In this document: one piece after another, positions 1-6,977 of the stretch | Numbering within the stretch: position 1 is the stretch's first letter | Layout: every line of letters begins with the position of its first letter | Source of the DNA: Oscillospiraceae bacterium | GTDB lineage: Bacteria > Bacillota_A > Clostridia > Oscillospirales > Acutalibacteraceae | Length of the DNA: 9,225 nt | Assembly: GCA_003519645.1 (NCBI GenBank) | Contig: DOWI01000228.1 | Location: 9,541-18,765 of the forward strand | Reading direction: 5' to 3' | The notes under the pieces: generated by a model | What the model was told of the DNA's origin: nothing | What the model saw: only the letters and a program-made list of their open reading frames with translations | The model's database searches: none | Program-made: the position numbers and the translations under genes

Positions 1-235
1 GCATCACAAGTAGCCTGCCTCTTGAGTCGGTTAATTTATACATGCTTTCAGCCGGAATAACCGGCTCGCCGGCATCAAATAAATCATATAACTCGATACC
101 CGGAGTCATAACCTCTGAATATCCGCGGAGTTGAAACAAATTCGAAAGAATGCTTTCGGCTTTACGCCTTGCAAGACATTCCTCAAATAAGAGATCGCGC
201 GTTCCCTCAGGTGTTATACGCAGATTTTTTTGCAT
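1..235 (-). CDS. hisZ: ATP phosphoribosyltransferase regulatory subunit HisZ, N-terminal part
   Basis: This is the first 78 codons of a gene that runs off the left edge. HisZ is a catalytically inactive paralogue of histidyl-tRNA synthetase that partners with the short form of HisG in the first step of histidine synthesis and mediates histidine feedback. The translation begins MQKNLRITPEGTRDLLFEE, with the TPEGTRDLL motif at residues 8-16 where true HisRS proteins usually have a PRGTxDxLP-type motif. It ends in MYKLTDSRGRLLVM (residues 65-78), the strand before the class II motif 2 region and typical of HisZ. The ATG at 235-233 is preceded by AAGG about 11 nt upstream. It has its own promoter, so it is probably the first gene of a his operon, with a short hisG expected beyond the edge. 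A HisRS with an unusual N-terminus is the less likely alternative, since the rest is not visible. Confidence 0.88.
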   Translation of the reverse strand, partial: MQKNLRITPEGTRDLLFEECLARRKAESILSNLFQLRGYSEVMTPGIELYDLFDAGEPVIPAESMYKLTDSRGRLLVM

Positions 236-240
236 AACCA

Positions 241-256
241 ATCAGACCTTTCTGAT
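241..256 (-). promoter_or_regulatory. Hairpin presenting the hisZ Shine-Dalgarno in its loop
   Basis: On the minus strand ATCAGA (256-251) pairs perfectly with TCTGAT (246-241) around a 4-nt loop AAGG (250-247), and a G-T pair can extend the stem by one. The loop is the best Shine-Dalgarno match upstream of the hisZ ATG, which starts 11 nt further on, a slightly long spacing. The hairpin may affect ribosome access. With only six base pairs, two of them G-C, it could also be incidental. Confidence 0.4.
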
Positions 257-270
257 CTTCAACGAGCGCT

Positions 271-282
271 TTAGCATGCTAA
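271..282. promoter_or_regulatory. Perfect 12-bp palindrome at the hisZ transcription start, candidate operator
   Basis: TTAGCATGCTAA reads identically on both strands and starts one to three bases downstream of the predicted hisZ transcription start. A dimeric repressor bound here would block initiation or promoter escape. Firmicute his operons are reported to be controlled by a TrpR-family protein (YerC/HisR), which is a plausible ligand given the target gene. That assignment is inference from context, and I did not match a known motif. A 6-bp palindrome AGCGCT (265-270) lies immediately next to it. Confidence 0.5.
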
Positions 283-291
283 TTCGATAAT

Positions 292-320
292 ATACTAACA
301 TCATACTGTTTACATGTCAA
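292..320 (-). promoter_or_regulatory. Sigma-A type promoter for hisZ
   Basis: On the minus strand a perfect -35 box TTGACA (320-315) is followed by a 17-bp spacer and the -10 box TAGTAT (297-292). A TGT directly before the -10 gives an extended -10 element. The expected transcription start is near 285-283, leaving a leader of roughly 50 nt before the hisZ ATG. That is too short for a T-box or a peptide attenuator. This is the only strong promoter seen in the window. Confidence 0.8.
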
Positions 321-322
321 CT

Positions 323-345
323 ATTATATTTCCATAAAATATAAT
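323..345. repeat. AT-rich 9-bp inverted repeat between polC stop and the hisZ promoter
   Basis: ATTATATTT (323-331) and AAATATAAT (337-345) form a perfect 9-bp inverted repeat around a 5-nt centre. It lies 10 bp after the polC stop codon and 2 bp upstream of the hisZ -35 box. The stem has no G-C pairs and no T-tract follows it, so it is a poor intrinsic terminator. Its position and composition also fit an UP element or a regulator site. No better polC terminator is visible. Confidence 0.45.
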
Positions 346-355
346 GCCTAATCCC

Positions 356-3300
356 TTATAGACCAAAAAAGGTAATTTGGCTCGTTGCCGGCAAATCACC
401 GAGCGCACCCAGCTGCCGAAGCGATTCCACGACTGTTTTAGATATACCGCTGCGTGTCTGTAAATCATCACACGAGATGAAATCTCCTGCCTTTCTTGCC
501 TCCAAAAGTCCCTGTGCAGCAGCAACACCAAGCCCTTTGATTGAGCTGAAAGGTAGACGAATCTGACCGTTCTCCATCAGGAATTTATAAGAATGCGATT
601 TATACAAGTCAACCGTCAAAAACACAATCCCGCGCGTCATTGCTTCATAGACAATATGCAGGGTTTCAGCCTGGGACTGCTCCTTTGCGGACGCTTCTTT
701 TCCCTTACTGCGTATTTCATCCATGCGGCGTTTAACCTCTGTTTTGCCTTTCATCACAGGCTCCGCATCAAAATCGTCGCTGCGTACAGTAAAATACGCA
801 GCATAATATTCTGCTGGACGATATACCTTATACCACGCGACTCGCAAAGCGGCAATACAATATGCGGCGGCATGTGCCTTCGGAAACATGTATTTTATCT
901 TCATACATGAATCTACATACCATTGCGGAACATTATGCTTTTTCATTGCGGTAAAATGCTCTTCATTAAGAAGCTTTGTAGCATTGCCCTTACGTACGAT
1001 TTCCATGATTTTAAAGGCCATTTTGTTATCTAGACCTTTATGGATAAGATAGGTCATAATGCTGTCTCGCGTACCAATTACTTCAGATATGGTGCATATC
1101 CTGCTGCGAATTAGATCTTGTGCATTGCCCAGCCATACGTCGGTGCCGTGTGACAACCCGGATATTTGCAGAAGATCGGCAAAGTTCTTGGGTTTTGCCT
1201 CCAGAAGCATTTGTCTAACAAATGGTGTGCCCATTTCAGGAATTGAGAGCGTTCCCGTATTACATTCGATTTCCTCTTCTGTGACACCAAGAGGTTCCGG
1301 AGACGTAAATAGTTTATAAATCTTTGGATCAGACATAGGAACATCCATCACGCTAATCCCGGTATACTCCTCCAGATACTTATAAATTGTAGGAATATCG
1401 TGACCGAGATTATCCAGCTTCAGAATGGTGTCATGAATAGAATGGAAATCAAAATGCGTGGTTTTAATATCTGAATTCATGTCATCGGCAGGGCGCTGTA
1501 TCGGTGTAAAGTCCTCTACATCGTATTCATTTGGTACAACAACCATACCGCCCGGGTGCTGTCCGGTTGTTCGTTTAATGCCGGTACACCCTTTCAAAAG
1601 GCGATCAATTTCAGCATTGCTCGGCGTAAGTCCTCGCTCTTCTGTATACTTTTTTACATAGCCGAATGCAGTCTTGTCGGCAATTGTTGCAATGGTACCT
1701 GCTTTGAAAACATGATCGCTTCCGAACAGTGATTCTGTGTATCTATGTGCGTTTGCCTGATATTCACCCGCAAAGTTTAGATCGATATCAGGTGCCTTAT
1801 CGCCATCAAACCCAAGGAATGTTTCAAATGGAATTTCATGTCCGTCACGTTCTAGCAGTTCGCCACAGACCGGACAGGCTTTTTCAGGCAAATCAAAGCC
1901 GGAGCCTACCTCACCTTTTAGAAAGAACTCGGAATGCTTACATTTTTTACATACATAATGTGGCGGCAGCGGATTGACTTCTGAAATCCCCGCCATATTC
2001 GCGACAAAAGAAGAGCCAACCGAACCACGGGAACCAACAAGATAACCATGCTCAACCGAATCCTGTACCAGCTTTTGCGCAATCATGTAAAGAACAGCAA
2101 ATCCATGTTTTATGATGGAAGTAAGCTCCCGTTCAAGACGATCGGCAACAATCTTGGGGACATCATCACCGTATATTTCCTTTGCACGATTCCATGTGAT
2201 TTGCTGGAGCTGCTCTTCGGCACCGTCAATATGCGGAGGAAAAGTTCCCTTCGGAATCGGGCGTATACTTTCAATTAAATCCGCAATTTGATTCGGATTC
2301 TCGATCACCACTTCATACGCTTTTTCTTTTCCTAGATATTCAAATTCCTTAAGCATTTCATCTGTGGTACGGAAAAATAACTGCGCTTGATTATCCGCAT
2401 CATCAAACCCCTGTCCTGCCATTAATATACGCCTATAAACTTCATCAGAGGGGTCCATAAAATGGACATCACAGGTCGCGCAGACAGGTATGTTTACCTT
2501 TTCTCCCAACCGAATGATCGTGCGGTTGAAATTGCGGAGCTGGTTTTTATCCTTTGCCGTTCCGTTTCTGATCATAAATTCATTATTTGAAATTGGCTGA
2601 ATTTCAAGGAAATCATAGAATTTTGCAACATCGCAAAGCTCACCCCAGGATTTGTCGCTTAGTATAGCCTGAAAAAGCTCACCCTGTTCGCAGGCACTTC
2701 CGATAATCAGCCCTTCCCTGTGTTCGAGAAGCTTTGTTTTTGTTATACGTGGTTTACGATAGAAATTATGCAAATGTGACCATGAAATCAGTTTATACAG
2801 ATTTTTGAGTCCGACTTTGTTCTTGACAAGAATAATCAAATGATAGGGGCGTGCCTTTTTGGTATCCATTCCGGCTAATTCTCTGTTAATTGCATCAACA
2901 GAGGTAATGTTTTTTTGTTCTTTCATATCAGTAATCAGGCGGGAATAAACGGCACAGAGTGCTTTAGCATCATCCAGCGCGCGGTGGTGATTAAAATCCT
3001 TGTAGCCGACATAACGAGCTACAGTATCCAGCTTGTGGTTTTTTAAATCCGGAAAAAGTGCACGGCATATCGGTACCGTATCAAGCGAGGTAAACGAATA
3101 GGGTAATTTACATCTCTTGGCGGCTGCTTTTATAAATGAGGTATCAAACGGGGCATTATGTGCGACAAGAACCTCTGTTTCTCCGCAAAAAGCGTAAAAC
3201 AATTCAAGTGCTTGCTGTTCATCAGGCGCATCTTTTACCATATCATCGTTTATTCCGGTCAGTTGGGTTATTTTTTCGGATATAGACTTGCCCGGATTTA

Positions 3301-4732
3301 CAAAAGTGTTAAAGCAGTCAATAACCTCACCGTTTTTGAATTTCACTGCACCAATTTCTGTGATGCGTTCATTCTGAACGCTTAGTCCGGTTGTTTCAAT
3401 ATCAAATACTACAAATTTGCCATCCAGTGGTTCTGTCGCACTACCGCATACGATATTTGCTCCGTCATTTATGTAATATGCCTCAACACCATATAGAATT
3501 TTAATATCCTTGCCTTGCTTTTGTGCCTTCGATGCGGCGTTCATAGCTTCTGGAAATGCCTGCACTACACCATGGTCAGTAATTGCAATTGCCTTATGTC
3601 CCCACTCGGCCGCACGCATAACCAAAGATTCGGCATCGCTGACGGCATCCATCGAAGACATCTTGGTATGCAAATGAAGTTCAACCCGCTTATGCTCAGC
3701 ATTATCCTGCTTTATATAAGGAGCTACAACAGCTATTCCTTTTGGATTGAGAATATTGTCATTTGCAAACCTGTCAAACTCATAAAGGCCGGACATCAGG
3801 ACACAGGTTCCTTTTTTAACTCCTTCAAGAGCAACAATTTTAGCCTTGTCTCTTTTTACGTCAAGCCAAAGTATTGCCATTATCGAACTTGTTTTATCGG
3901 TGATTTTGTATGTATATCTTAATTTTGCGCCATCACGAAAAGTGCGTACCTCGCTGTCAAAAACGCACCCCCAAACAGTGTACGAACCGCCATAAGGGTC
4001 AAGACTAGACAAGGGTGTCGGGAGCTCTCGAATCGGAGAACCGAATACCATCTGGGCAGTCTCCAAATAAATCGGCAGTCCATCTAAAGGAGGTCTCGAT
4101 GGATCGGCAGGCTTTCCGGGTTTTGCCGGCTCGTCTGCGGGCGGTTTACTTAATGCCGCCTGACTTGCCCTAGTAGCAGCGGCTTCTTTTGCCTTCAACG
4201 CTACCTCGCGGTCTGCTTCTTCCATAAGACGGCGGTATTCATCGCTTTCGGTATCTACATCTGTGACTCCGTCAAAACAAAGCTCAATCGAACAACCGAA
4301 ATGTGTTTGCACCAGCTGCACAAGTATTCTGTCGGTTTTTGTTGTCTTGAGGATATTCAGACCGCCATGCGTTAAGGTAATTGTCATTTTTCCATTTTCA
4401 ATATGGCATCCGGCACCCTCGAATGTACCGTTCACCGCGGCAGAGTGACGATTTAGCAAAGCCATAATGGTTGGAAAACACGCATCATCCAGCGAATCAG
4501 ACGGAAATCTGGGATCTATGGTAACGGAAACATCAAGAGCATTAGAAATTACACGTTCAGCTGCCTGTATGTGATTAAAATCTACGAGACTTGAAAAAGC
4601 TAGGCGGATTATAACAGCTCCGCTACTTTGGTTGATTTCTAAAAATTGCACTGCTGCTTCCTGAATGTCAACATGAAAGGCCTCACTGCTTATATAACCG
4701 CAAAATACGTCCTTGAACTTTTTGTTTTCCAT
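356..4732 (-). CDS. polC: DNA polymerase III PolC, Gram-positive replicative polymerase
   Basis: This is the main leading-strand replicase with proofreading, 1458 residues and close to the usual 1430-1460. Domains in order are an N-terminal region (about 1-160), a Pro/Ala/Lys-rich linker (about 190-216), an OB fold (about 245-340), PHP part one (HLH at 353-355, TDH at 385-387), a DEDDh exonuclease inserted in PHP (D444, E446, D530, H583, D588), and PHP part two (DVH at 755-757). The palm follows with GSRGSVGSS (900-908), a four-cysteine zinc site (C928, C931, C953, C956), and catalytic D982, D984 and probably D1107. A helix-hairpin-helix lies near 1396-1411, and QITFF (1452-1456) resembles the clamp-binding QLSLF. 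All key residues are intact, so it should be fully active. The ATG has AGGAG six bases upstream and follows the ispG stop by 33 nt, suggesting cotranscription. Confidence 0.98.
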   Translation of the reverse strand: MENKKFKDVFCGYISSEAFHVDIQEAAVQFLEINQSSGAVIIRLAFSSLVDFNHIQAAERVISNALDVSVTIDPRFPSDSLDDACFPTIMALLNRHSAAVNGTFEGAGCHIENGKMTITLTHGGLNILKTTKTDRILVQLVQTHFGCSIELCFDGVTDVDTESDEYRRLMEEADREVALKAKEAAATRASQAALSKPPADEPAKPGKPADPSRPPLDGLPIYLETAQMVFGSPIRELPTPLSSLDPYGGSYTVWGCVFDSEVRTFRDGAKLRYTYKITDKTSSIMAILWLDVKRDKAKIVALEGVKKGTCVLMSGLYEFDRFANDNILNPKGIAVVAPYIKQDNAEHKRVELHLHTKMSSMDAVSDAESLVMRAAEWGHKAIAITDHGVVQAFPEAMNAASKAQKQGKDIKILYGVEAYYINDGANIVCGSATEPLDGKFVVFDIETTGLSVQNERITEIGAVKFKNGEVIDCFNTFVNPGKSISEKITQLTGINDDMVKDAPDEQQALELFYAFCGETEVLVAHNAPFDTSFIKAAAKRCKLPYSFTSLDTVPICRALFPDLKNHKLDTVARYVGYKDFNHHRALDDAKALCAVYSRLITDMKEQKNITSVDAINRELAGMDTKKARPYHLIILVKNKVGLKNLYKLISWSHLHNFYRKPRITKTKLLEHREGLIIGSACEQGELFQAILSDKSWGELCDVAKFYDFLEIQPISNNEFMIRNGTAKDKNQLRNFNRTIIRLGEKVNIPVCATCDVHFMDPSDEVYRRILMAGQGFDDADNQAQLFFRTTDEMLKEFEYLGKEKAYEVVIENPNQIADLIESIRPIPKGTFPPHIDGAEEQLQQITWNRAKEIYGDDVPKIVADRLERELTSIIKHGFAVLYMIAQKLVQDSVEHGYLVGSRGSVGSSFVANMAGISEVNPLPPHYVCKKCKHSEFFLKGEVGSGFDLPEKACPVCGELLERDGHEIPFETFLGFDGDKAPDIDLNFAGEYQANAHRYTESLFGSDHVFKAGTIATIADKTAFGYVKKYTEERGLTPSNAEIDRLLKGCTGIKRTTGQHPGGMVVVPNEYDVEDFTPIQRPADDMNSDIKTTHFDFHSIHDTILKLDNLGHDIPTIYKYLEEYTGISVMDVPMSDPKIYKLFTSPEPLGVTEEEIECNTGTLSIPEMGTPFVRQMLLEAKPKNFADLLQISGLSHGTDVWLGNAQDLIRSRICTISEVIGTRDSIMTYLIHKGLDNKMAFKIMEIVRKGNATKLLNEEHFTAMKKHNVPQWYVDSCMKIKYMFPKAHAAAYCIAALRVAWYKVYRPAEYYAAYFTVRSDDFDAEPVMKGKTEVKRRMDEIRSKGKEASAKEQSQAETLHIVYEAMTRGIVFLTVDLYKSHSYKFLMENGQIRLPFSSIKGLGVAAAQGLLEARKAGDFISCDDLQTRSGISKTVVESLRQLGALGDLPATSQITFFGL

Positions 4733-4765
4733 TATTAACTCCTATACAAAACCATAAACGCTACG

Positions 4766-5821
4766 TTATAGAGAATTTATTTCCTTTATTAGCTCCTCTA
4801 CAGCCGAGCTTTCATCAACTGTACGGACTACCTTTCCTTTTTTGAATATTGCGACCCTTCCGCTACCTCCGGCTATGCCTACATCTGCTTCACGCGCCTC
4901 ACCCGGGCCATTAACAACACAGCCCATTACAGCAACAGTAACGGGCTTTTTAATGTCACGCAAACGCCGCTCCACTTCATTTGCAATCTCAATCAGGTTG
5001 ATGCCTGTCCTCCCGCAAGTCGGGCAGGATATCATCGTAGCTCCACAGGATCTAATTCCAAGCCCGCGAAGCAAGTCGATTCCTGCCTCCACCTCGTGCT
5101 GTGGATCGGCTGTAAGCGAAACCCGAATAGTATCACCAATGCCGTGCAGTAAAAGTGAACCGATACCGGCAGCAGACTTCAGCATCCCCATTCTTTCGGT
5201 TCCCGCCTCTGTAACGCCCAAGTGCAATGGATAATCACAGACTTCTGAAACAAGCTCATAAGCATGTACCATTGTTTGTACATCAGACGATTTAATCGAT
5301 AAAACAATATCGTTAAAATTATATTTTTCAAGCAAAGATACGTGATATAAAACACTGTCTCGCATTGCTTCAGGAGTCGGGTGACCATATTTTGCAAGTA
5401 TATCTCGCTCTAGAGAGCCTGAATTCACTCCGATTCTAATGGGGATACCGTGAAGGCGGCACGCATCTGCAACCTTCTTGACTCTACTTTCATCGCCGAT
5501 ATTACCAGGATTGATTCGAATTTTGTCAACTCCTGCTGCAGCCGACTCCAATGCAAGCTTGTAATCAAAATGGATGTCGGCGACGATTGGTATTTTTACT
5601 GCCTCTTTAAGGGAGTTAATTAGCGGTACAGCTTCTGGATCGGGTATAGCTGCTCGCAGCATATCGCAACCCGCACACTCAAGTCTTTTCGCCTGGGCAA
5701 CACTGGCGACAATATCATGCGCAGGTGTATTTAACATAGACTGTACTGATACCGGGCTGTCACCGCCGATTGCTAAGCTACCGGCTTTTACGATACGGGT
5801 ATTTTTACGTGCGTTTATCAA
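4766..5821 (-). CDS. ispG: 4-hydroxy-3-methylbut-2-en-1-yl diphosphate synthase, IspG/GcpE
   Basis: This enzyme reductively opens methylerythritol cyclodiphosphate to HMBPP, the penultimate MEP pathway step, using a 4Fe-4S cluster in the cytoplasm. The 351-residue protein has the usual bacterial length: an N-terminal TIM barrel (GGDSPVSVQSM at 19-29, ADIHFD at 81-86, INPGNIG at 103-109) and a C-terminal cluster domain with SCPTCGR (C266, C269) and GCVVNGPGEA (C301, E308), the complete ligand set. The start is TTG at 5821-5819. No other ATG, GTG or TTG lies between the upstream in-frame TAG and this codon, and the conserved sequence begins about nine residues later. A three-codon mini-ORF overlaps the start (see the entry at 5818-5839). 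It follows rseP by 31 nt and precedes polC by 33 nt. Confidence 0.97.
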   Translation of the reverse strand: MINARKNTRIVKAGSLAIGGDSPVSVQSMLNTPAHDIVASVAQAKRLECAGCDMLRAAIPDPEAVPLINSLKEAVKIPIVADIHFDYKLALESAAAGVDKIRINPGNIGDESRVKKVADACRLHGIPIRIGVNSGSLERDILAKYGHPTPEAMRDSVLYHVSLLEKYNFNDIVLSIKSSDVQTMVHAYELVSEVCDYPLHLGVTEAGTERMGMLKSAAGIGSLLLHGIGDTIRVSLTADPQHEVEAGIDLLRGLGIRSCGATMISCPTCGRTGINLIEIANEVERRLRDIKKPVTVAVMGCVVNGPGEAREADVGIAGGSGRVAIFKKGKVVRTVDESSAVEELIKEINSL

Positions 5822-5839
5822 ACAATCATCTCTTTCCCT
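5818..5839 (-). promoter_or_regulatory. ispG ribosome binding site with overlapping mini-ORF
   Basis: AGGG (5839-5836) lies six bases before an ATG (5829-5827) that opens a three-codon frame ATG-ATT-GTT ending in TGA (5820-5818). That TGA overlaps the ispG TTG start (5821-5819) by two bases. The same AGGG is 14 nt from the TTG, which is long, while AGAG (5833-5830) is 8 nt away, a good distance for a weaker match. Ribosomes might therefore begin on the mini-ORF and restart on ispG, or use the TTG directly. A single missing T in the TTT run would also create this arrangement from an ordinary ATG start. Confidence 0.5.
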
Positions 5840-5852
5840 ATCCGTGCGGCTT

Positions 5853-6974
5853 TCAACCGCCGGAGACTAGGCGGGTAATATCGCTGAAAGTTACAACCAG
5901 CATCAACAGTAACAATAACACAAGCCCGATTGCGTGAACCATACCCTCATATTTCGGATTAACCGGACGCCTAAATATACCTTCAAAAATCAGAAATATC
6001 AAACGACCGCCGTCAAGAGCAGGAAGCGGGAGAAGATTAAAGATTCCAACGTTAACTGTAATTAATACCACCATTAAAAACAAACTATAAAGGCCTTCGC
6101 GGATATCCTCTTGTTGTGTCACATTGGCTACGGCATCCCCGATCGCATCGACGGTACCGACCGGCCCAGAAAGTTCATTCAGTTTATATTTTCCTGTTAC
6201 AATGTCACCAAGACTGCGCCAGATTAAAGTCGCAACCGAGTATTCCATTTTGGCGGCCTGAGTAATTGTGGTAGTCGGAGTTCTTTTTATTCCTTTTACA
6301 ACAAAGTCATATATTAAATACCGCCTGCCGCTTTCTGTATCATTTTTGATTTCAAATGTCACATCTTCCAGTGTAACCTTTTTATATTTATCGACAATCT
6401 TACGCCTAACTACTATATCCATTTTACCGTCTTCATCAGTCTGCATGATACTGCTTAAATCAAAGACAGTTCTTGTTTTCTTTCCATCAATACTTAAAAT
6501 CTGATCACCGGTACGCAATCCTGTTTTATAGGAACTTGCGTTTTCATAAAACTGCGCAATTGTAGTGCTGCTGAAGCTTACCTCTCCATCCTTATTTGGA
6601 ACAATCAAAAATCCAAACATAATAACCAGCAAAATAAAGCCCAATAACAGATTCATTACTACGCCGGCAATAACGATTAGAATACGGCGCCACACTTTTT
6701 TGCTTCCGAATGACCGTGGATCCTCGCTTTCGGAATCCTCACCCTCCATAGCGCAAAATCCGCCTATGGGAAATGCACGTAATGAATAGATGGTTTCCTT
6801 TTTACCGAACTTTATAAGTTTCGGACCCATACCGATTGCAAACTCATTTACCTTTACACCCATAAGCTTGGCGGCAATAAAATGCCCAAGTTCATGAACA
6901 AGAATAATAATGCCAAACACCAGGATTGCCGCAAGGATCTTTAACAATGTATTAATAATATCTATTGTACTCAC
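5853..6974 (-). CDS. rseP: RIP metalloprotease RseP/RasP, site-2 protease
   Basis: This is a membrane-embedded zinc protease that cuts transmembrane segments of anti-sigma factors and signal peptide remnants. The protein has up to 373 residues. A first membrane helix (about 10-26) runs into the zinc motif HELGH (27-31). A second hydrophobic segment covers about 98-125. A PDZ-like domain spans about 128-205, with GLRTGDQILSIDG at 152-164. Two C-terminal helices (about 293-315 and 344-363) flank NLLPLPALDGG (313-323), which supplies the third metal ligand D321. The catalytic set is complete. The GTG at 6974 overlaps the dxr stop by 4 nt but sits inside the Shine-Dalgarno, so the true start may be slightly downstream. 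ispG follows 31 nt later. The substrate in this organism cannot be read from the sequence. Confidence 0.96.
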   Translation of the reverse strand: MSTIDIINTLLKILAAILVFGIIILVHELGHFIAAKLMGVKVNEFAIGMGPKLIKFGKKETIYSLRAFPIGGFCAMEGEDSESEDPRSFGSKKVWRRILIVIAGVVMNLLLGFILLVIMFGFLIVPNKDGEVSFSSTTIAQFYENASSYKTGLRTGDQILSIDGKKTRTVFDLSSIMQTDEDGKMDIVVRRKIVDKYKKVTLEDVTFEIKNDTESGRRYLIYDFVVKGIKRTPTTTITQAAKMEYSVATLIWRSLGDIVTGKYKLNELSGPVGTVDAIGDAVANVTQQEDIREGLYSLFLMVVLITVNVGIFNLLPLPALDGGRLIFLIFEGIFRRPVNPKYEGMVHAIGLVLLLLLMLVVTFSDITRLVSGG

Positions 6975-6977
6975 CTC
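6963..6977 (-). promoter_or_regulatory. rseP ribosome binding site overlapping the predicted GTG start
   Basis: GAGGTGA (6977-6971) is a seven-base match to the anti-Shine-Dalgarno. It covers both the dxr TGA stop (6973-6971) and the GTG (6974-6972) that opens the longest rseP frame. A start inside its own Shine-Dalgarno is unlikely to be efficient. The codon 8 nt after GAGG is the in-frame ATA at 6965-6963, a rare non-standard start. The next in-frame TTG (6947-6945) would put HELGH at residue 18, as in many homologues, but has no ribosome site at a proper distance. Confidence 0.5.

Noticed and set aside
236..291. T-box riboswitch or histidine leader peptide upstream of hisZ
   Set aside because: The leader is only about 50 nt, with no T-box sequence, no antiterminator structure and no run of His codons.
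310..531. A 73-codon minus-strand frame covering the polC 3' end and crossing into the gap
   Set aside because: It overlaps the conserved C-terminus of PolC in another frame, and its protein resembles no family I know.
3515..3922. A 135-codon open frame on the plus strand and many other plus-strand frames of 60-130 codons
   Set aside because: They lie opposite clearly coding polC, ispG, rseP, dxr and cdsA sequence, show no recognisable domains, and look like shadows of the minus-strand genes.
5835..5867. Possible hairpin GCGG/CCGC around the rseP stop, considered as a terminator
   Set aside because: The stem has only about four base pairs and no T-tract, and it lies inside a tightly spaced gene run.
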